Positions 52,614 to 61,593 of a stretch of 64,000 bases of DNA are shown here, one piece after another. The stretch covers positions 53,348 to 117,347 of the forward strand of contig NZ_QCZG01000005.1 of NCBI RefSeq assembly GCF_003097615.1, given 5' to 3'. Position numbers and translations under genes: made by a program. Position 1 is the stretch's first letter, and each line of letters opens with the position of its first letter. Origin of the DNA: Pueribacillus theae (lineage in GTDB: Bacteria; Bacillota; Bacilli; Bacillales; UBA6769). The notes beneath the pieces were generated by a model, which saw nothing but the letters and a program-made list of their open reading frames with translations, did not search any database and was not told the DNA's origin.

Positions 52614-53405
52614 ATGGTGATTGATGCCCACATTCATCTAGACCAATACCCTACTGAACAAATCGCAGATCAAATCAAACGCTGGAAGGAAGGCGGTATT
52701 AACGGTGTTGTTGCGGTTTCAACCGACCTTCACTCTTGCTATCATACACTTTCTTTGGCGGAACGTTTTCCCGATTTCGTTTATCCATGTTTAGGCTGGC
52801 ATCCAGAACAGCGTCTGCCGACCGACAAGGAATTAAATGAATTAATCCAATTAATTCGCACGGAAAAGCATAGAATAAATGGTGTTGGTGAGATCGGGTT
52901 GCCTCATTATTCGCTTAAGCAACTTGGGAATCCACCTCTAGAGCCGTACATTGAACTTTTTACAATTTTAACATGCGAAGCGAAAGCCCAAGAATTGCCG
53001 GTTGCCGTTCATGCTGTACATAATAAAGCACCACTCGCTTTAGCTGTTCTTAAAGAAGAAAAAATGACGAAAGCGCATTTTCATTGGCTAAAAGCGGAAG
53101 CCGAGGTATTGAAAGAGATTATTCATGAAGGATACTTTATCTCCGTAACACCCGAAGTTTGTTACCGCGAAAGGGATAAGCGGCTTGTTCAATCTACGCC
53201 GATGGGTCAACTTTTACTTGAAACAGATGGGCCATGGCCATTTTCCGGCCCTTTTTCAGGAAAAAGTACAACCCCTCTCTTTTTATTTGACAGCTTGGAA
53301 AAGGTAGCGGCAATCAAAGGCAAGTCAATAGTGGAGGCGAAGTTCCAGCTTCGTCAAAATATAGAAAAACTTTATCTTTCATACAGAGGAGGCTCTATAA
53401 ATTGA
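52614..53405 (+). CDS. TatD family metal-dependent hydrolase
   Basis: This 263-residue amidohydrolase-fold protein has the metal motif VIDAHIHLD at the N-terminus, the bridging Glu in [10 protein letters not shown], His residues in [11 protein letters not shown] and KAHFHWLK, and the last Asp in [11 protein letters not shown]. The set is complete for TatD-type deoxyribonucleases or related phosphodiesterases. The start ATG follows AGGAGAATAGA. Its TGA overlaps the TTG start of a pterin dehydratase gene, so the two are translated together. Confidence 0.88.
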   Translation: MVIDAHIHLDQYPTEQIADQIKRWKEGGINGVVAVSTDLHSCYHTLSLAERFPDFVYPCLGWHPEQRLPTDKELNELIQLIRTEKHRINGVGEIGLPHYSLKQLGNPPLEPYIELFTILTCEAKAQELPVAVHAVHNKAPLALAVLKEEKMTKAHFHWLKAEAEVLKEIIHEGYFISVTPEVCYRERDKRLVQSTPMGQLLLETDGPWPFSGPFSGKSTTPLFLFDSLEKVAAIKGKSIVEAKFQLRQNIEKLYLSYRGGSIN

Positions 53406-53710
53406 AATTAGAGAGGCTTACACAAGATGAAATTAAGAAAAAGCTGGAAGAAAATAAAAATTGGAAGCTAACTGATGAGAAATGGATTATTAGAAAATAT
53501 AGGTTTAGAGACTATCTTCAAGGAATTGAATTTGTGAACCAGGTTGCTAAGGCATCAGAAGAAGCAAATCACCATCCGTTTATTTCGATTGACTACAAAC
53601 TAATCTCTGTAAAAATATCTTCCTGGAACGCCAGAGGATTAACGGACTTGGATTTTGAACTAGCGAGAAAATACGATGAGTTTTATGAACAAATAAAATA
53701 TCATTTTTAA
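53402..53710 (+). CDS. Pterin-4a-carbinolamine dehydratase-like protein
   Basis: This 102-residue protein has the PCD/DCoH signature [20 protein letters not shown] and [15 protein letters not shown]. The HHP pair is present. The third His of the mammalian active site is not: the aligned stretch reads SSWNARGLT, which weakens the case for full dehydratase activity. The start is TTG 53402 behind AGAGGAGG. It recycles pterin cofactors where an aromatic hydroxylase exists; none is in this window. It is coupled to the TatD gene. Confidence 0.85.
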   Translation: MKLERLTQDEIKKKLEENKNWKLTDEKWIIRKYRFRDYLQGIEFVNQVAKASEEANHHPFISIDYKLISVKISSWNARGLTDLDFELARKYDEFYEQIKYHF

Positions 53711-53763
53711 ACAATTTACTATGGACGAAATTTTTGAAATAGACTAAACTAAAAACATATTGG

Positions 53764-53787
53764 TAATCTGAGCGATCGCTCAGATTA
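53764..53787. promoter_or_regulatory. 24-bp perfect palindrome, candidate TetR-type operator
   Basis: TAATCTGAGCGA followed by its exact reverse complement. It lies 50 bases before the acyl-CoA dehydrogenase start, where a repressor site would be expected. No T-run follows, so it is not a terminator. The cognate regulator is not in view. Confidence 0.75.
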
Positions 53788-53836
53788 GGTTTGTTGTAAA
53801 AAAGAGAGCGTTTTCAATACTGGGAGGCGTAAAAAG

Positions 53837-54979
53837 ATGAATTTTGAATTAACGAAGGAACAGAAGATGACGAAGGAAATGGTACGTGCATTCGCTGAAA
53901 AGGAAATTGCTCCGAAAGCGATAGAAGTTGATGAAACAGCGAGATTTCCAATTGAAACATTTGAAAAAATGGGCGAGTTAGGTTTGCTCGGTATTCCGTT
54001 TCCAGAAAAGTATGGCGGTTCTGGCGGGGATACGATTTCGTATGCGTTAGCTGTCGAAGAGGTTGGGAGAGCGTGTGGAAGTACTGGCCTTAGCTATGCA
54101 GCAGCTGTTTCATTAGGAGCAAGTCCGATCTATTACTTTGGAACAGAAGAACAAAAAGAGAAATTTTTGACACCTTTAGCATCAGGGAAAGCCCTCGGTT
54201 CTTTCGGACTAACGGAACCGAACGCTGGCTCAGATGCCGGTGGAACACGAACGAATGCTGTATTGGAGGGTGACCATTACATTATCAACGGTGAAAAATG
54301 TTGGATTACAAACGCAGGTTATGCAAAACAGGTTATCGTGACCGCGGTAACCGGAAAAAATAAAGATGGAAAAAATATTATTTCCGCGTTGATTGTTCCG
54401 ACAGATACACCCGGTTTTACGATTCGCAGCAACTATGAAAAAATGGGAGTTCGAGGTTCGAATACTTCTGAATTAGTGTTAGAAAACGTAAAAGTTCAAA
54501 AAGAGAACTTATTAGGTGATCCGAACAAAGGATTCAGTCAATTTCTTTATACACTTGATGGTGGCCGAATTTCTATAGCAGCGCTTGCTATCGGGATTGC
54601 TCAGGCAGCCTTTGATAAAGCTTTAGCTTTTTCGAAAGAAAGAGTACAATTCGGCCAAACCATTTCTAAATTTCAAGCGATTCAATTCAAACTTGCTGAC
54701 ATGGCAATGGAAATTGAGCTTGCTAGAAATATGGTATTAAAAGCAGCATGGTTGAAGGACCAAGGAAAGCCATTTACGAAAGAAGCCGCTTATGCGAAAC
54801 TATTCGCCTCTGAAATGGCGACAAGAACGTGTAATCAAGCGATACAAATACATGGAGGCTCCGGTTACATGAAAGAATATGAAGTCGAGCGCTATTTGCG
54901 GGATGCTAAATTAATGGAAATTGGCGAGGGCACATCTGAAATTCAACGACTCGTGATTGCAAGGCAACTCGGATGCTAG
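53837..54979 (+). CDS. Acyl-CoA dehydrogenase (isovaleryl/short-branched-chain-like)
   Basis: This 380-residue flavoprotein shows FGLTEPNAGSDAGGTRT, HGGSGYMKEYEVERYLRDA and the catalytic Glu segment IGEGTSEIQRL. ATG 53837 follows GGGAGGCG. It is followed after 60 bases by a carboxyltransferase gene, the arrangement used in leucine or branched-acid degradation (dehydrogenase then carboxylation of an enoyl-CoA). A perfect palindrome upstream may be its operator. It is a third, more diverged acyl-CoA dehydrogenase paralogue in the window. Confidence 0.9.
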   Translation: MNFELTKEQKMTKEMVRAFAEKEIAPKAIEVDETARFPIETFEKMGELGLLGIPFPEKYGGSGGDTISYALAVEEVGRACGSTGLSYAAAVSLGASPIYYFGTEEQKEKFLTPLASGKALGSFGLTEPNAGSDAGGTRTNAVLEGDHYIINGEKCWITNAGYAKQVIVTAVTGKNKDGKNIISALIVPTDTPGFTIRSNYEKMGVRGSNTSELVLENVKVQKENLLGDPNKGFSQFLYTLDGGRISIAALAIGIAQAAFDKALAFSKERVQFGQTISKFQAIQFKLADMAMEIELARNMVLKAAWLKDQGKPFTKEAAYAKLFASEMATRTCNQAIQIHGGSGYMKEYEVERYLRDAKLMEIGEGTSEIQRLVIARQLGC

Positions 54980-55039
54980 CTACACATAAGAAACGGATTT
55001 TAGAAAAAAATATTTTCAATAAGCAAGGAGGATTGTAGT

Positions 55040-56584
55040 ATGTCGATAAAAGAGAAAGCATCAGTGCCAAACCATAAAGAAAGAGTTGAACAAATTCTCA
55101 AGGGCGGCTTGCCTAAATATCATAAGAAGAATTCAGAACAAGGGAAGTTGTTTGTTCGTGAACGGTTGGAAAAACTGTTTGATAAGGGTATCGAAATCGA
55201 GGACGCATTTTTCGCTAATTGTGAAGCTGGCGGGTTACCGGCAGATGGTGTCGTTACTGGAATTGGAAAAATAAATGGACAAACGGTCTGTGTAATGGCC
55301 AATGATTCGACAATTAAAGCTGGCTCATGGGGTTCAAGAACGGTTGAGAAAATCATCCGAATTCAAGAAACAGCGGAAAAGCTACAGGTTCCCATGCTTT
55401 ACCTCGTTGATTCAGCAGGTGCCAGGATCACTGATCAAATTGAAATGTTCCCGGGACGCCGCGGGGCTGGAAGGATTTTTTATAATCAAGTGAAACTAAG
55501 TGGAAAAGTTCCACAGATCTGCTTATTATTCGGACCTTCGGCGGCTGGAGGGGCATATATACCTGCATTTTGCGATGTCGTTTTTATGGTGGAAGGCAAC
55601 GCCTCCATGTACCTTGGTTCTCCAAGAATGGCCGAAATGGTCATTGGTGAGAAAGTGTCCCTTGAAGAAATGGGAGGAGCAAGAATGCATTGTTCTGTAT
55701 CCGGGTGCGGAGACCTTCTTACGAAAACAGAAGAAGAAGCGATTGAAAAAGCAAGACAATACTTGGCTTATTTTCCTGCAAACTATAAAGAAAAACCACC
55801 AGAAAAAGAAGCGTTGGAACCGAAAGCATTTGAAAAATCCCTTGAGGAGATTATCCCCAAAAATCAAAATGCCCCTTTTAATATGAAAGACTTAATCGAA
55901 AGAGTGATTGATGAAGATTCTTTTTTTGAAATAAAAAAATTGTTCGCCCCTGAACTTATTACTGGTCTTGCAAGAATAAACGGAAAACCCGTTGGCATCA
56001 TCGCAAACCAGCCAAAAATGAAAGGCGGCGTTCTTTTTCACGATACGGCTGACAAAGCTGCTAAATTTATTACTCTTTGCGATGCATTCCACATCCCGCT
56101 TTTATTCTTAGCGGATGTTCCTGGCTTCATGATTGGAACAACCGTTGAACGGGCCGGCATTATTCGCCACGGCGCAAAAATGATTTCGGCTATGTCTGAA
56201 GCCACCGTTCCGAAAATCTCAATAATCGTAAGAAAAGCGTACGGTGCAGGTTTGTATGCAATGGCGGGCCCTGCGTTTGAACCGGATTGCTGTTTAGCTC
56301 TTCCAACTGCACAAATTGCAGTGATGGGTCCTGAAGCAGCTGTAAATGCTGTTTACGCAAATAAAATTGCTGAATTACCGGAGGATGAGAGACAGGCATT
56401 TATCGAGGAAAAACGAGAAGAATACCGCCAAGACATTGATATATATAAATTAGCTTCTGACATGATCATAGATGGGATCGTTGAACCGAACAACTTGCGT
56501 GAGGAACTGGTAAAAAGGTTCGATGCATACATGTCGAAATATCAAATTTTTACCGATCGTAAGCATCCTGTATATCCCGTATAA
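55040..56584 (+). CDS. Acyl-CoA carboxylase carboxyltransferase subunit (MccB/PccB/YngE-like)
   Basis: This 514-residue protein has the two crotonase-like carboxyltransferase halves: GSRTVEKIIRIQETA, LVDSAGARITDQIEMFPGRR and SAAGGAYIPAFCDVVFMVEG in the first; FLADVPGFMIGTTVERAGII, GAGLYAMAGPAFEPD and GPEAAVNAVYANKI in the second. It transfers carboxybiotin carbon to an acyl-CoA such as methylcrotonyl- or propionyl-CoA. ATG 55040 follows AAGGAGGA. No biotin carboxylase or biotin carrier gene adjoins, unlike the B. subtilis yng cluster, so it needs a partner elsewhere or has lost it. Confidence 0.9.
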   Translation: MSIKEKASVPNHKERVEQILKGGLPKYHKKNSEQGKLFVRERLEKLFDKGIEIEDAFFANCEAGGLPADGVVTGIGKINGQTVCVMANDSTIKAGSWGSRTVEKIIRIQETAEKLQVPMLYLVDSAGARITDQIEMFPGRRGAGRIFYNQVKLSGKVPQICLLFGPSAAGGAYIPAFCDVVFMVEGNASMYLGSPRMAEMVIGEKVSLEEMGGARMHCSVSGCGDLLTKTEEEAIEKARQYLAYFPANYKEKPPEKEALEPKAFEKSLEEIIPKNQNAPFNMKDLIERVIDEDSFFEIKKLFAPELITGLARINGKPVGIIANQPKMKGGVLFHDTADKAAKFITLCDAFHIPLLFLADVPGFMIGTTVERAGIIRHGAKMISAMSEATVPKISIIVRKAYGAGLYAMAGPAFEPDCCLALPTAQIAVMGPEAAVNAVYANKIAELPEDERQAFIEEKREEYRQDIDIYKLASDMIIDGIVEPNNLREELVKRFDAYMSKYQIFTDRKHPVYPV

Positions 56585-56600
56585 ATATATTTTTAGAAAA

Positions 56601-56640
56601 GGGACTTGGCCTTGCCTCTGGTCAAGTCCCCATTTTTTTA
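56601..56640 (+). terminator. Terminator after the carboxyltransferase gene
   Basis: GGGACTTGGCC/GGTCAAGTCCC (ten pairs plus one G-T) with an eight-base loop is followed by CCATTTTTTT. Confidence 0.85.
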
Positions 56641-56655
56641 AAAGGAGAGTGCTTT

Positions 56656-58314
56656 ATGAAAAAAAGAATGAAAGCTTCTGATGCGATTGTGGAAGTGATG
56701 AAACGCGAAAATGTTTCACACGTGTTTTGTGTTCCTGGCGAGAGCTATCTGCCATTAATGGACAGCATCTATGAGGCAAAGACAATTAAAATGATCTCAG
56801 CACGCCACGAAGGCGGAGCTGCTTTTATGGCGGAAGCGTACGGGAAGGCGACAAGAAAGCCCGGAATTGCGATGGCAACGAGAGGTGTCGGTGGATCGAA
56901 TTTAGCAATCGGCATCCATACTGCATTTCAAGATTCTACGCCAATGGTCGTTTTACTAGGCCAGGTGCATAGCAAGTTTCGGGGGCGTGAAGGGTTTCAA
57001 GAGGTAGACTTGGACCAGTTTTTTGGACATATCGCGAAATGGACGGTAGAAATTAAGGATGCTGAACGGGTTCCCGAATTCATTCAGCGTGCCTTCAGAG
57101 TTGCACAAACTGGAAGGCCTGGCCCTGTTGTCGTATCGCTCCCAGAAGACGTTCTCGTCGAAGAGGCAACGATGAATTTTGGGCCTCCTATTCAAATTCC
57201 AGCTCCAAGACCGAGTGCGAAAGAAGTAGTAAACGTTGCTGAATTGCTAGGTGAAGCAGAACGGCCACTTATTCTAGCTGGCGGAGGAGTGATTGCATCC
57301 CACGGTGAACAGTTGCTTGTTGAATTGGCTGAAAAGTATCAAATCCCGGTTATGGCTTCTTTTCGCCGCCATGATGTTTTTCCAAATGACAACAAGTTAT
57401 ATGCAGGGCATGCCGGTTTAGGAACCTTCCCGGCAATTTTGGAAACGATGAAACATGCGGATTTCATTCTTGCGATTGGTACGCGTTTATCTGAAGTAAC
57501 AACTCAGGACTATCGCATCTTTAACCACAATCCGAAACTTGTTCACATTGATATTTCCTATGAAACGCTAGGAAAAGTGTACTCACCAGACATTGGAATT
57601 GTGGCAGACGCGAAAGAAGCGTTGGAAGTTTTATTGGAAATGCAAGTAAACAAGAGATGGAATGGATGGGCAGCAGAAAGAAGAATAGCATATGAACAGT
57701 CATTGAAGGTAAAAGCAAATGAAAATGGAAAATGGGTTGATAATCAGCGAATTATTCAAACCTTGCAGGAACGACTCCCAGTAGATGCTATCATAACAAA
57801 TGATGCAGGGAATTTCGCCGGATGGCTGCATCGCTTCTATTCCTTCCGAAAACCAAAAACGTATATTGGCCCGACTTCAGGAGCGATGGGGTATGGGCTC
57901 CCTGCAGCAATTGGTGCCAAAATAGCAAACCCCGATAAGACTGTCGTCTCCCTCTCAGGCGATGGCGGATTTATGATGACTGTCCAAGAATTAGAGACAG
58001 CAGTTCGGTACAACATTCCGGTCATTTCCCTTGTTTTTAATAACAGTTCATACGGAACCATTCGAATGCACCAAGAAATGCACTATCCAGAACGAGTGAT
58101 TGGAACAGAGTTAAATGATGTTGACTTTGCGAAGTTAAGTGAATCACTAGGTGCGAAGGGGTTTAAAGTGAAATCAAACGAAGACTTTGAAAAGGCGCTA
58201 AATGAAGCGTTGGAAACAAACAAGCCGGCAGTAATCGAAATTTTGACAAATCCGGAGCAGCTTTCAGTAGCTGAAACCGTACAATCCATTCGGGAAAAAT
58301 CATCAGCGAAATAG
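56656..58314 (+). CDS. Thiamine pyrophosphate enzyme, acetolactate synthase large subunit-like
   Basis: This 552-residue protein has the three TPP-enzyme domains. The activating Glu52 lies in SARHEGGAAFMAEAYG, the central domain has PLILAGGGVIASHG, and the cofactor motif is LSGDGGFMMTVQELETAVR ending in FNNSSYG. ATG 56656 follows AAAGGAGAG. It aligns with acetohydroxyacid synthase-like enzymes, but no small regulatory subunit, ilv gene or alsD is nearby. It may be a decarboxylase or synthase for another 2-keto acid. Its own terminator lies upstream, so it is transcribed separately from the carboxyltransferase. Confidence 0.85.
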   Translation: MKKRMKASDAIVEVMKRENVSHVFCVPGESYLPLMDSIYEAKTIKMISARHEGGAAFMAEAYGKATRKPGIAMATRGVGGSNLAIGIHTAFQDSTPMVVLLGQVHSKFRGREGFQEVDLDQFFGHIAKWTVEIKDAERVPEFIQRAFRVAQTGRPGPVVVSLPEDVLVEEATMNFGPPIQIPAPRPSAKEVVNVAELLGEAERPLILAGGGVIASHGEQLLVELAEKYQIPVMASFRRHDVFPNDNKLYAGHAGLGTFPAILETMKHADFILAIGTRLSEVTTQDYRIFNHNPKLVHIDISYETLGKVYSPDIGIVADAKEALEVLLEMQVNKRWNGWAAERRIAYEQSLKVKANENGKWVDNQRIIQTLQERLPVDAIITNDAGNFAGWLHRFYSFRKPKTYIGPTSGAMGYGLPAAIGAKIANPDKTVVSLSGDGGFMMTVQELETAVRYNIPVISLVFNNSSYGTIRMHQEMHYPERVIGTELNDVDFAKLSESLGAKGFKVKSNEDFEKALNEALETNKPAVIEILTNPEQLSVAETVQSIREKSSAK

Positions 58315-58372
58315 ACAAGAAAGTTGTTTACATCACTTTGTTATTAAATAATGTATATGAAGTGGTGGAAAA

Positions 58373-58639
58373 ATGAAAGACGAAAGAAAGGTTAGAAAAC
58401 AAATCTATTTAGAGCTCAAACAAAATGAACAAATCAAATTATTATCAATTCGACAAAGCAAGACAGAAGCACAAATTATTAGAGATGCCATAAATAGTTA
58501 TCTAACGGAAAACAAAAAGGAATTAGACGATCCAATATTAGAACTCATTGGTGTGGTAAAAAATGGAATCACCGATGGTTCAACATCTCACGACCAAGAT
58601 ATTTATTTGAAAAATAATGAGGACACCGATGAAACGTGA
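58373..58639 (+). CDS. Ribbon-helix-helix antitoxin-like protein (CopG/RHH)
   Basis: This 88-residue protein begins with a ribbon-helix-helix pattern, RKVRKQIYLELKQNEQIKLL followed by SKTEAQIIRDAINSYL, and has an acidic C-terminal tail likely to neutralise a toxin. Its stop overlaps by 11 bases the start of a decayed PIN-domain gene, the usual order of a type II toxin-antitoxin pair. RHH antitoxins bind their own promoter as dimers. The start ATG follows AAGTGGTGG. With the toxin broken, it may survive as a stand-alone regulator. Confidence 0.8.
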   Translation: MKDERKVRKQIYLELKQNEQIKLLSIRQSKTEAQIIRDAINSYLTENKKELDDPILELIGVVKNGITDGSTSHDQDIYLKNNEDTDET

Positions 58640-59046
58640 TAAAGTGTTTATCGATACTAGGGCTTAGATTGCATTAATAGAGGAAAAAGACCAATTTCAT
58701 GAACGTGCCAGTAACTTCTTGAAAAGTCTTGACCCTTCAGTTCAACGAATTTCTTCAAGTTTTGTAATTGCCGAGACATATACTTGGCTACGATATCGTG
58801 AAGGGTTTTCTTATGCTAAACGATTTCTTGAAATAATAAATAGTTCTAAAAGGAACGGTACTTAAAGATAATCCTAGATCATTAAGATACATTAGCATTG
58901 GCAGAACAACTATTGAAAGATTTTCCTGACCAGAAATTTTTTATGTTGATGCCGTAAGCATGGCAATAATGAAAACGGAAAAAATACACAAAGTCTTTGG
59001 TTTTGACCACCATTTTTATATATTAGATTTTAAAGTAGTTCCCTAG
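58629..59046 (+). pseudogene. PIN-domain toxin, inactivated
   Basis: The frame opens MKRDKVFIDTRA and then meets a TAG at codon 13, where the family normally has IDTSAWIALIE; after it the same frame continues IALIEEKDQFHERASNFLKS, SSSFVIAETYTWLRYREG and AKRFLEIINSSKR. A second break follows near 58865. The C-terminal end FGFDHHFYILDFKVVP is found in another frame and closes with TAG at 59044-59046. At least one nonsense and one frameshift mutation therefore separate it from a working PIN ribonuclease. The start overlaps the antitoxin gene. Confidence 0.8.
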
Positions 59047-59070
59047 GGAGAGAAAGGAAGATTCTATAAG

Positions 59071-59958
59071 ATGGAAGATTTGCTAGGTTCAATTCGCTAC
59101 AACGACGGTAAATTTCCTCGTAAACAACTTCAGCAAATTATTGAGGGTAGAGACGAAGCAATCCCTTTACTTCTAGAGATTGTCGAAGAGGTTAAAGCAA
59201 ATCCCGAAGAATTCGTTAACAGTAGTTCTCGAATTGATCATATTTATGCTTTATATTTGCTCGCTCAATTCAGGGTTAAGCAACTTTATCCATTGTTTAT
59301 AGAAATTTTGAGGTTACCAGGCGAAACGCTTCATTATATTTTGTCAGATACGTTAACTGAAGCGGCACATCGCATCTTGGCTTCAACTTACAATGGCAAC
59401 ATCGACTTGTTGAAGGGTTTAATCGAAAATGATGAAATCGATGAATACGCACGAGGCGCAGCTTTAAGAAGTCTTGCCGCGCTTGTACTAAACAATCAAT
59501 TGCAAAGAGATGAAATCATTGCATACTTTAAAGAACTGTTAACCGGCAAGCTTCAACATTTAAATTATCATGTGAATGCAAATATTGTTAGTTGTTGTGA
59601 CGATTTATATCCTCTTGAAGTTTATAGTGAAATCAAACAATTATACGAAAAGGGAGAAGTGGCTGAATATATCATAAGTCTTCAAGATGTTGAGGAGACT
59701 TTGAAGATGTCTCAAGAGGATGTATTAAAAAGAAACAAACAGGATGTACATCTACAATTCATTGATGACACGATCAAGGAACTGCATTGGTGGGCTTGTT
59801 TTGAGCAACCAAAATCACGGCGAAACCCAAATTTACTGAAAAACTTTCCGCGAAGTAAAAAGACGAACCCCGCAGTAAAAGTTGAAAAAGTTGGCCGTAA
59901 CGACCCTTGTCCTTGTGGCAGTGGTTTGAAATATAAAAAATGCTGTGGTAAGGGATGA
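59071..59958 (+). CDS. DUF1186-type protein with C-terminal SEC-C motif
   Basis: This 295-residue protein is mostly alpha-helical with HEAT-like repeats ([27 protein letters not shown] helices, [26 protein letters not shown]). It ends in a zinc-binding SEC-C motif, [20 protein letters not shown]. The N-terminal part fits DUF1186. SEC-C tails are found in SecA and in many proteins of unknown function and bind zinc. The start ATG follows AGAAAGGAAG. The function is unknown. Confidence 0.8.
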   Translation: MEDLLGSIRYNDGKFPRKQLQQIIEGRDEAIPLLLEIVEEVKANPEEFVNSSSRIDHIYALYLLAQFRVKQLYPLFIEILRLPGETLHYILSDTLTEAAHRILASTYNGNIDLLKGLIENDEIDEYARGAALRSLAALVLNNQLQRDEIIAYFKELLTGKLQHLNYHVNANIVSCCDDLYPLEVYSEIKQLYEKGEVAEYIISLQDVEETLKMSQEDVLKRNKQDVHLQFIDDTIKELHWWACFEQPKSRRNPNLLKNFPRSKKTNPAVKVEKVGRNDPCPCGSGLKYKKCCGKG

Positions 59959-59996
59959 TCATGTTAGCTATCGTTTTGATGTGAAATTTTCTCCCT

Positions 59997-60284
59997 GTGA
60001 ACAACATACATCAAAGCAGTGGCAAGGGTCCTTGCGAGAATAGGAGAAAAGCGGAATATCATGCGCTGAGGCTGAAGGGCTACGAAGAAAGCTTTTATTC
60101 AGTTCCATCTATCCATTATCAAATTGATCTATACATTGTCGCCTTGGAATGCGGAGATGGGCGGAAATTAGAGATAAAGCGGAGCAAAGAGTCCATAGAG
60201 CTTAGAGGCAAAGACAGGGTGTTCGAAGGCGACTATTACTACACAGAGAGGGAAACGTCCTTAGTTTCTCATCCAATGGGTTGA
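59997..60284 (+). CDS. Hypothetical protein, possibly a truncated gene
   Basis: A 95-codon frame from GTG 59997 to TGA 60282. The middle is a plausible soluble domain: LRLKGYEESFYSVPSIHYQI, ALECGDGRKLEIKRSKESIE, GKDRVFEGDYYYTERETSLV. There is no ribosome site before the GTG, and the first 20 residues look unlike the rest. I do not recognise a family. It may be the remains of a gene whose 5' end was lost. Confidence 0.35.
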   Translation: MNNIHQSSGKGPCENRRKAEYHALRLKGYEESFYSVPSIHYQIDLYIVALECGDGRKLEIKRSKESIELRGKDRVFEGDYYYTERETSLVSHPMG

Positions 60285-60672
60285 TAGGAGTCATTGCTTC
60301 TGCAATTTTGTACGAGATTGGGCTTGGAGCAAGCACAGCCGACTCTCTAAGCAACGACGCTTCGTCTTGTTCCTGCACATAAGAAAGGTGTGGGGAATGC
60401 TTCTTTCTTTACAGATTTGATTTTTAGGAATTGGACTGGGAGCGATATTTTTTGGTCTTATCTCACAGAATTTTGGGTATTCATTCCTATTTTACAGAAG
60501 GTGTTTCCCCTTAAAGTTTTGCTTATAATGTGTGAATGCGGAAGTATATAAAAGATAGTAAAAAATAGCAATATATAAGAAAACTATCTTGATTTTTCAT
60601 AGTAGAATAAGAGCAATCAAAGATTCTATTTAATAGTTATCATTATGTTTTATAAAGGAGGTGCAATTTCCA
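60285..60672 (+). pseudogene. Decayed stretch with a possible MFS transporter remnant
   Basis: The 388 bases between two genes hold no intact ORF. At 60427-60512 one frame reads GIGLGAIFFGLISQNFGYSF then LFYRRC and a stop, the pattern of a late transmembrane helix of a major facilitator transporter. Near 60308 another frame reads ILYEIGLGAS, similar to the same motif. Both lack starts. This is best seen as debris of a transporter gene. Confidence 0.4.
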
Positions 60673-61018
60673 ATGAGTCAAGAAGTCATTTCATATATAG
60701 AAAATCTTGAGCCGTCTTGGAAGGTGGAGGTTTGCAATCGATTACGCCAGATGGTTCACGAGTCCATTTTAGACGCTGAAGAACGAATTCAATACAAAGA
60801 AACCGCATTTTTTGAAGAACGGGCATTATGCCGCTGTTATGTCACCCGCAAAGGATACGATTTCGTTTATGATTATGGACGCAGGCGGTTTGAAATTACC
60901 TGAAGGAGTTAAATTTGAAGGCCCTCCTGAGCGAAAATGGCTTAAAATTCGTGAAGGTGATTCACCGGATTACGACATGTTAGCTAAATTGTTAGTGGAA
61001 GCTTCAAGTAACCTGTAA
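60673..61018 (+). pseudogene. DUF1801 domain protein, single-base frameshift
   Basis: ATG 60673 follows AAAGGAGGTG. The first frame gives MSQEVISYIENLEPSWKVEV to EERIQYKE and then loses the family pattern. From that point the next frame gives KPHFLKNGHYAAVMSPAKDT, FMIMDAGGLKLPEGVKFEGP and ends SPDYDMLAKLLVEASSNL with TAA at 61016. Joined at about 60797-60803, where one base is extra in the run AAAGAAA, the two make a continuous DUF1801 (YdhG-like) protein of about 115 residues. It is either a true pseudogene or a sequencing error. Confidence 0.8.
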
Positions 61019-61065
61019 GAATATCTGATTTGGTACCTTGATTTATAAAAGGAGGGAAAAAATCT

Positions 61066-61446
61066 ATGATTAGTAAACTTGGTCAAGTGATGCTATATGT
61101 AAATAATCAGGATGGATGTGTGAATTTTTGGACAGAAATCGTTGGGTTTACAATCATTTCCGATGAAAATAATGGTCAAGGCATGAGATGGATAGAAATT
61201 GCCCCAACAAAGACTTCCGAAACAAGTATCATTTTGCATAATAAGGAACTCGTTGCTAAAATGCAGCCTGAATTAAATCTTGGTACTCCATCTTTAATGT
61301 TCTTTACAGATAAATTCGATGAATTACATAGCCATTTATCAAATCAAAATATTAAAGTTGGAGAAATCGTAAATATGCCTTCTGGCAGAGTGTTTAACTT
61401 TGCTGATAATGAAGAAAATTATTTTGCTGTAATGGAAAAACATTAA
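61066..61446 (+). CDS. VOC family protein
   Basis: This 126-residue protein starts at ATG 61066 behind AAAGGAGGG. It has the N-terminal VOC motif LGQVMLYVNNQDGCVNFWTE and the C-terminal GRVFNFADNEENYFAVME. The family binds metal with His and Glu residues at the ends of the two modules; here the N-terminal ligand position is Gln rather than His, so it may be a binding protein instead of an enzyme. The gene ends at a terminator. Confidence 0.82.
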   Translation: MISKLGQVMLYVNNQDGCVNFWTEIVGFTIISDENNGQGMRWIEIAPTKTSETSIILHNKELVAKMQPELNLGTPSLMFFTDKFDELHSHLSNQNIKVGEIVNMPSGRVFNFADNEENYFAVMEKH

Positions 61447-61457
61447 ATTTCAAATTT

Positions 61458-61490
61458 AAGCGACTGAAAGGAATCATCAGTTGCTTTTCT
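61458..61490 (+). terminator. Terminator after the VOC gene
   Basis: AAGCGACTG/CAGTTGCTT (eight pairs plus one G-T) with an 11-base loop is followed by TTCTTATT. Confidence 0.6.
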
Positions 61491-61593
61491 TATTGTAAAA
61501 CTTTTATTATTAATGGAAAGACTTAGTTAATAATCTTCTATGCTTGAAGAGAAAGGAGTCTACGGCTTTTTTTCTTTGCTGTGCTGAAAAAAT

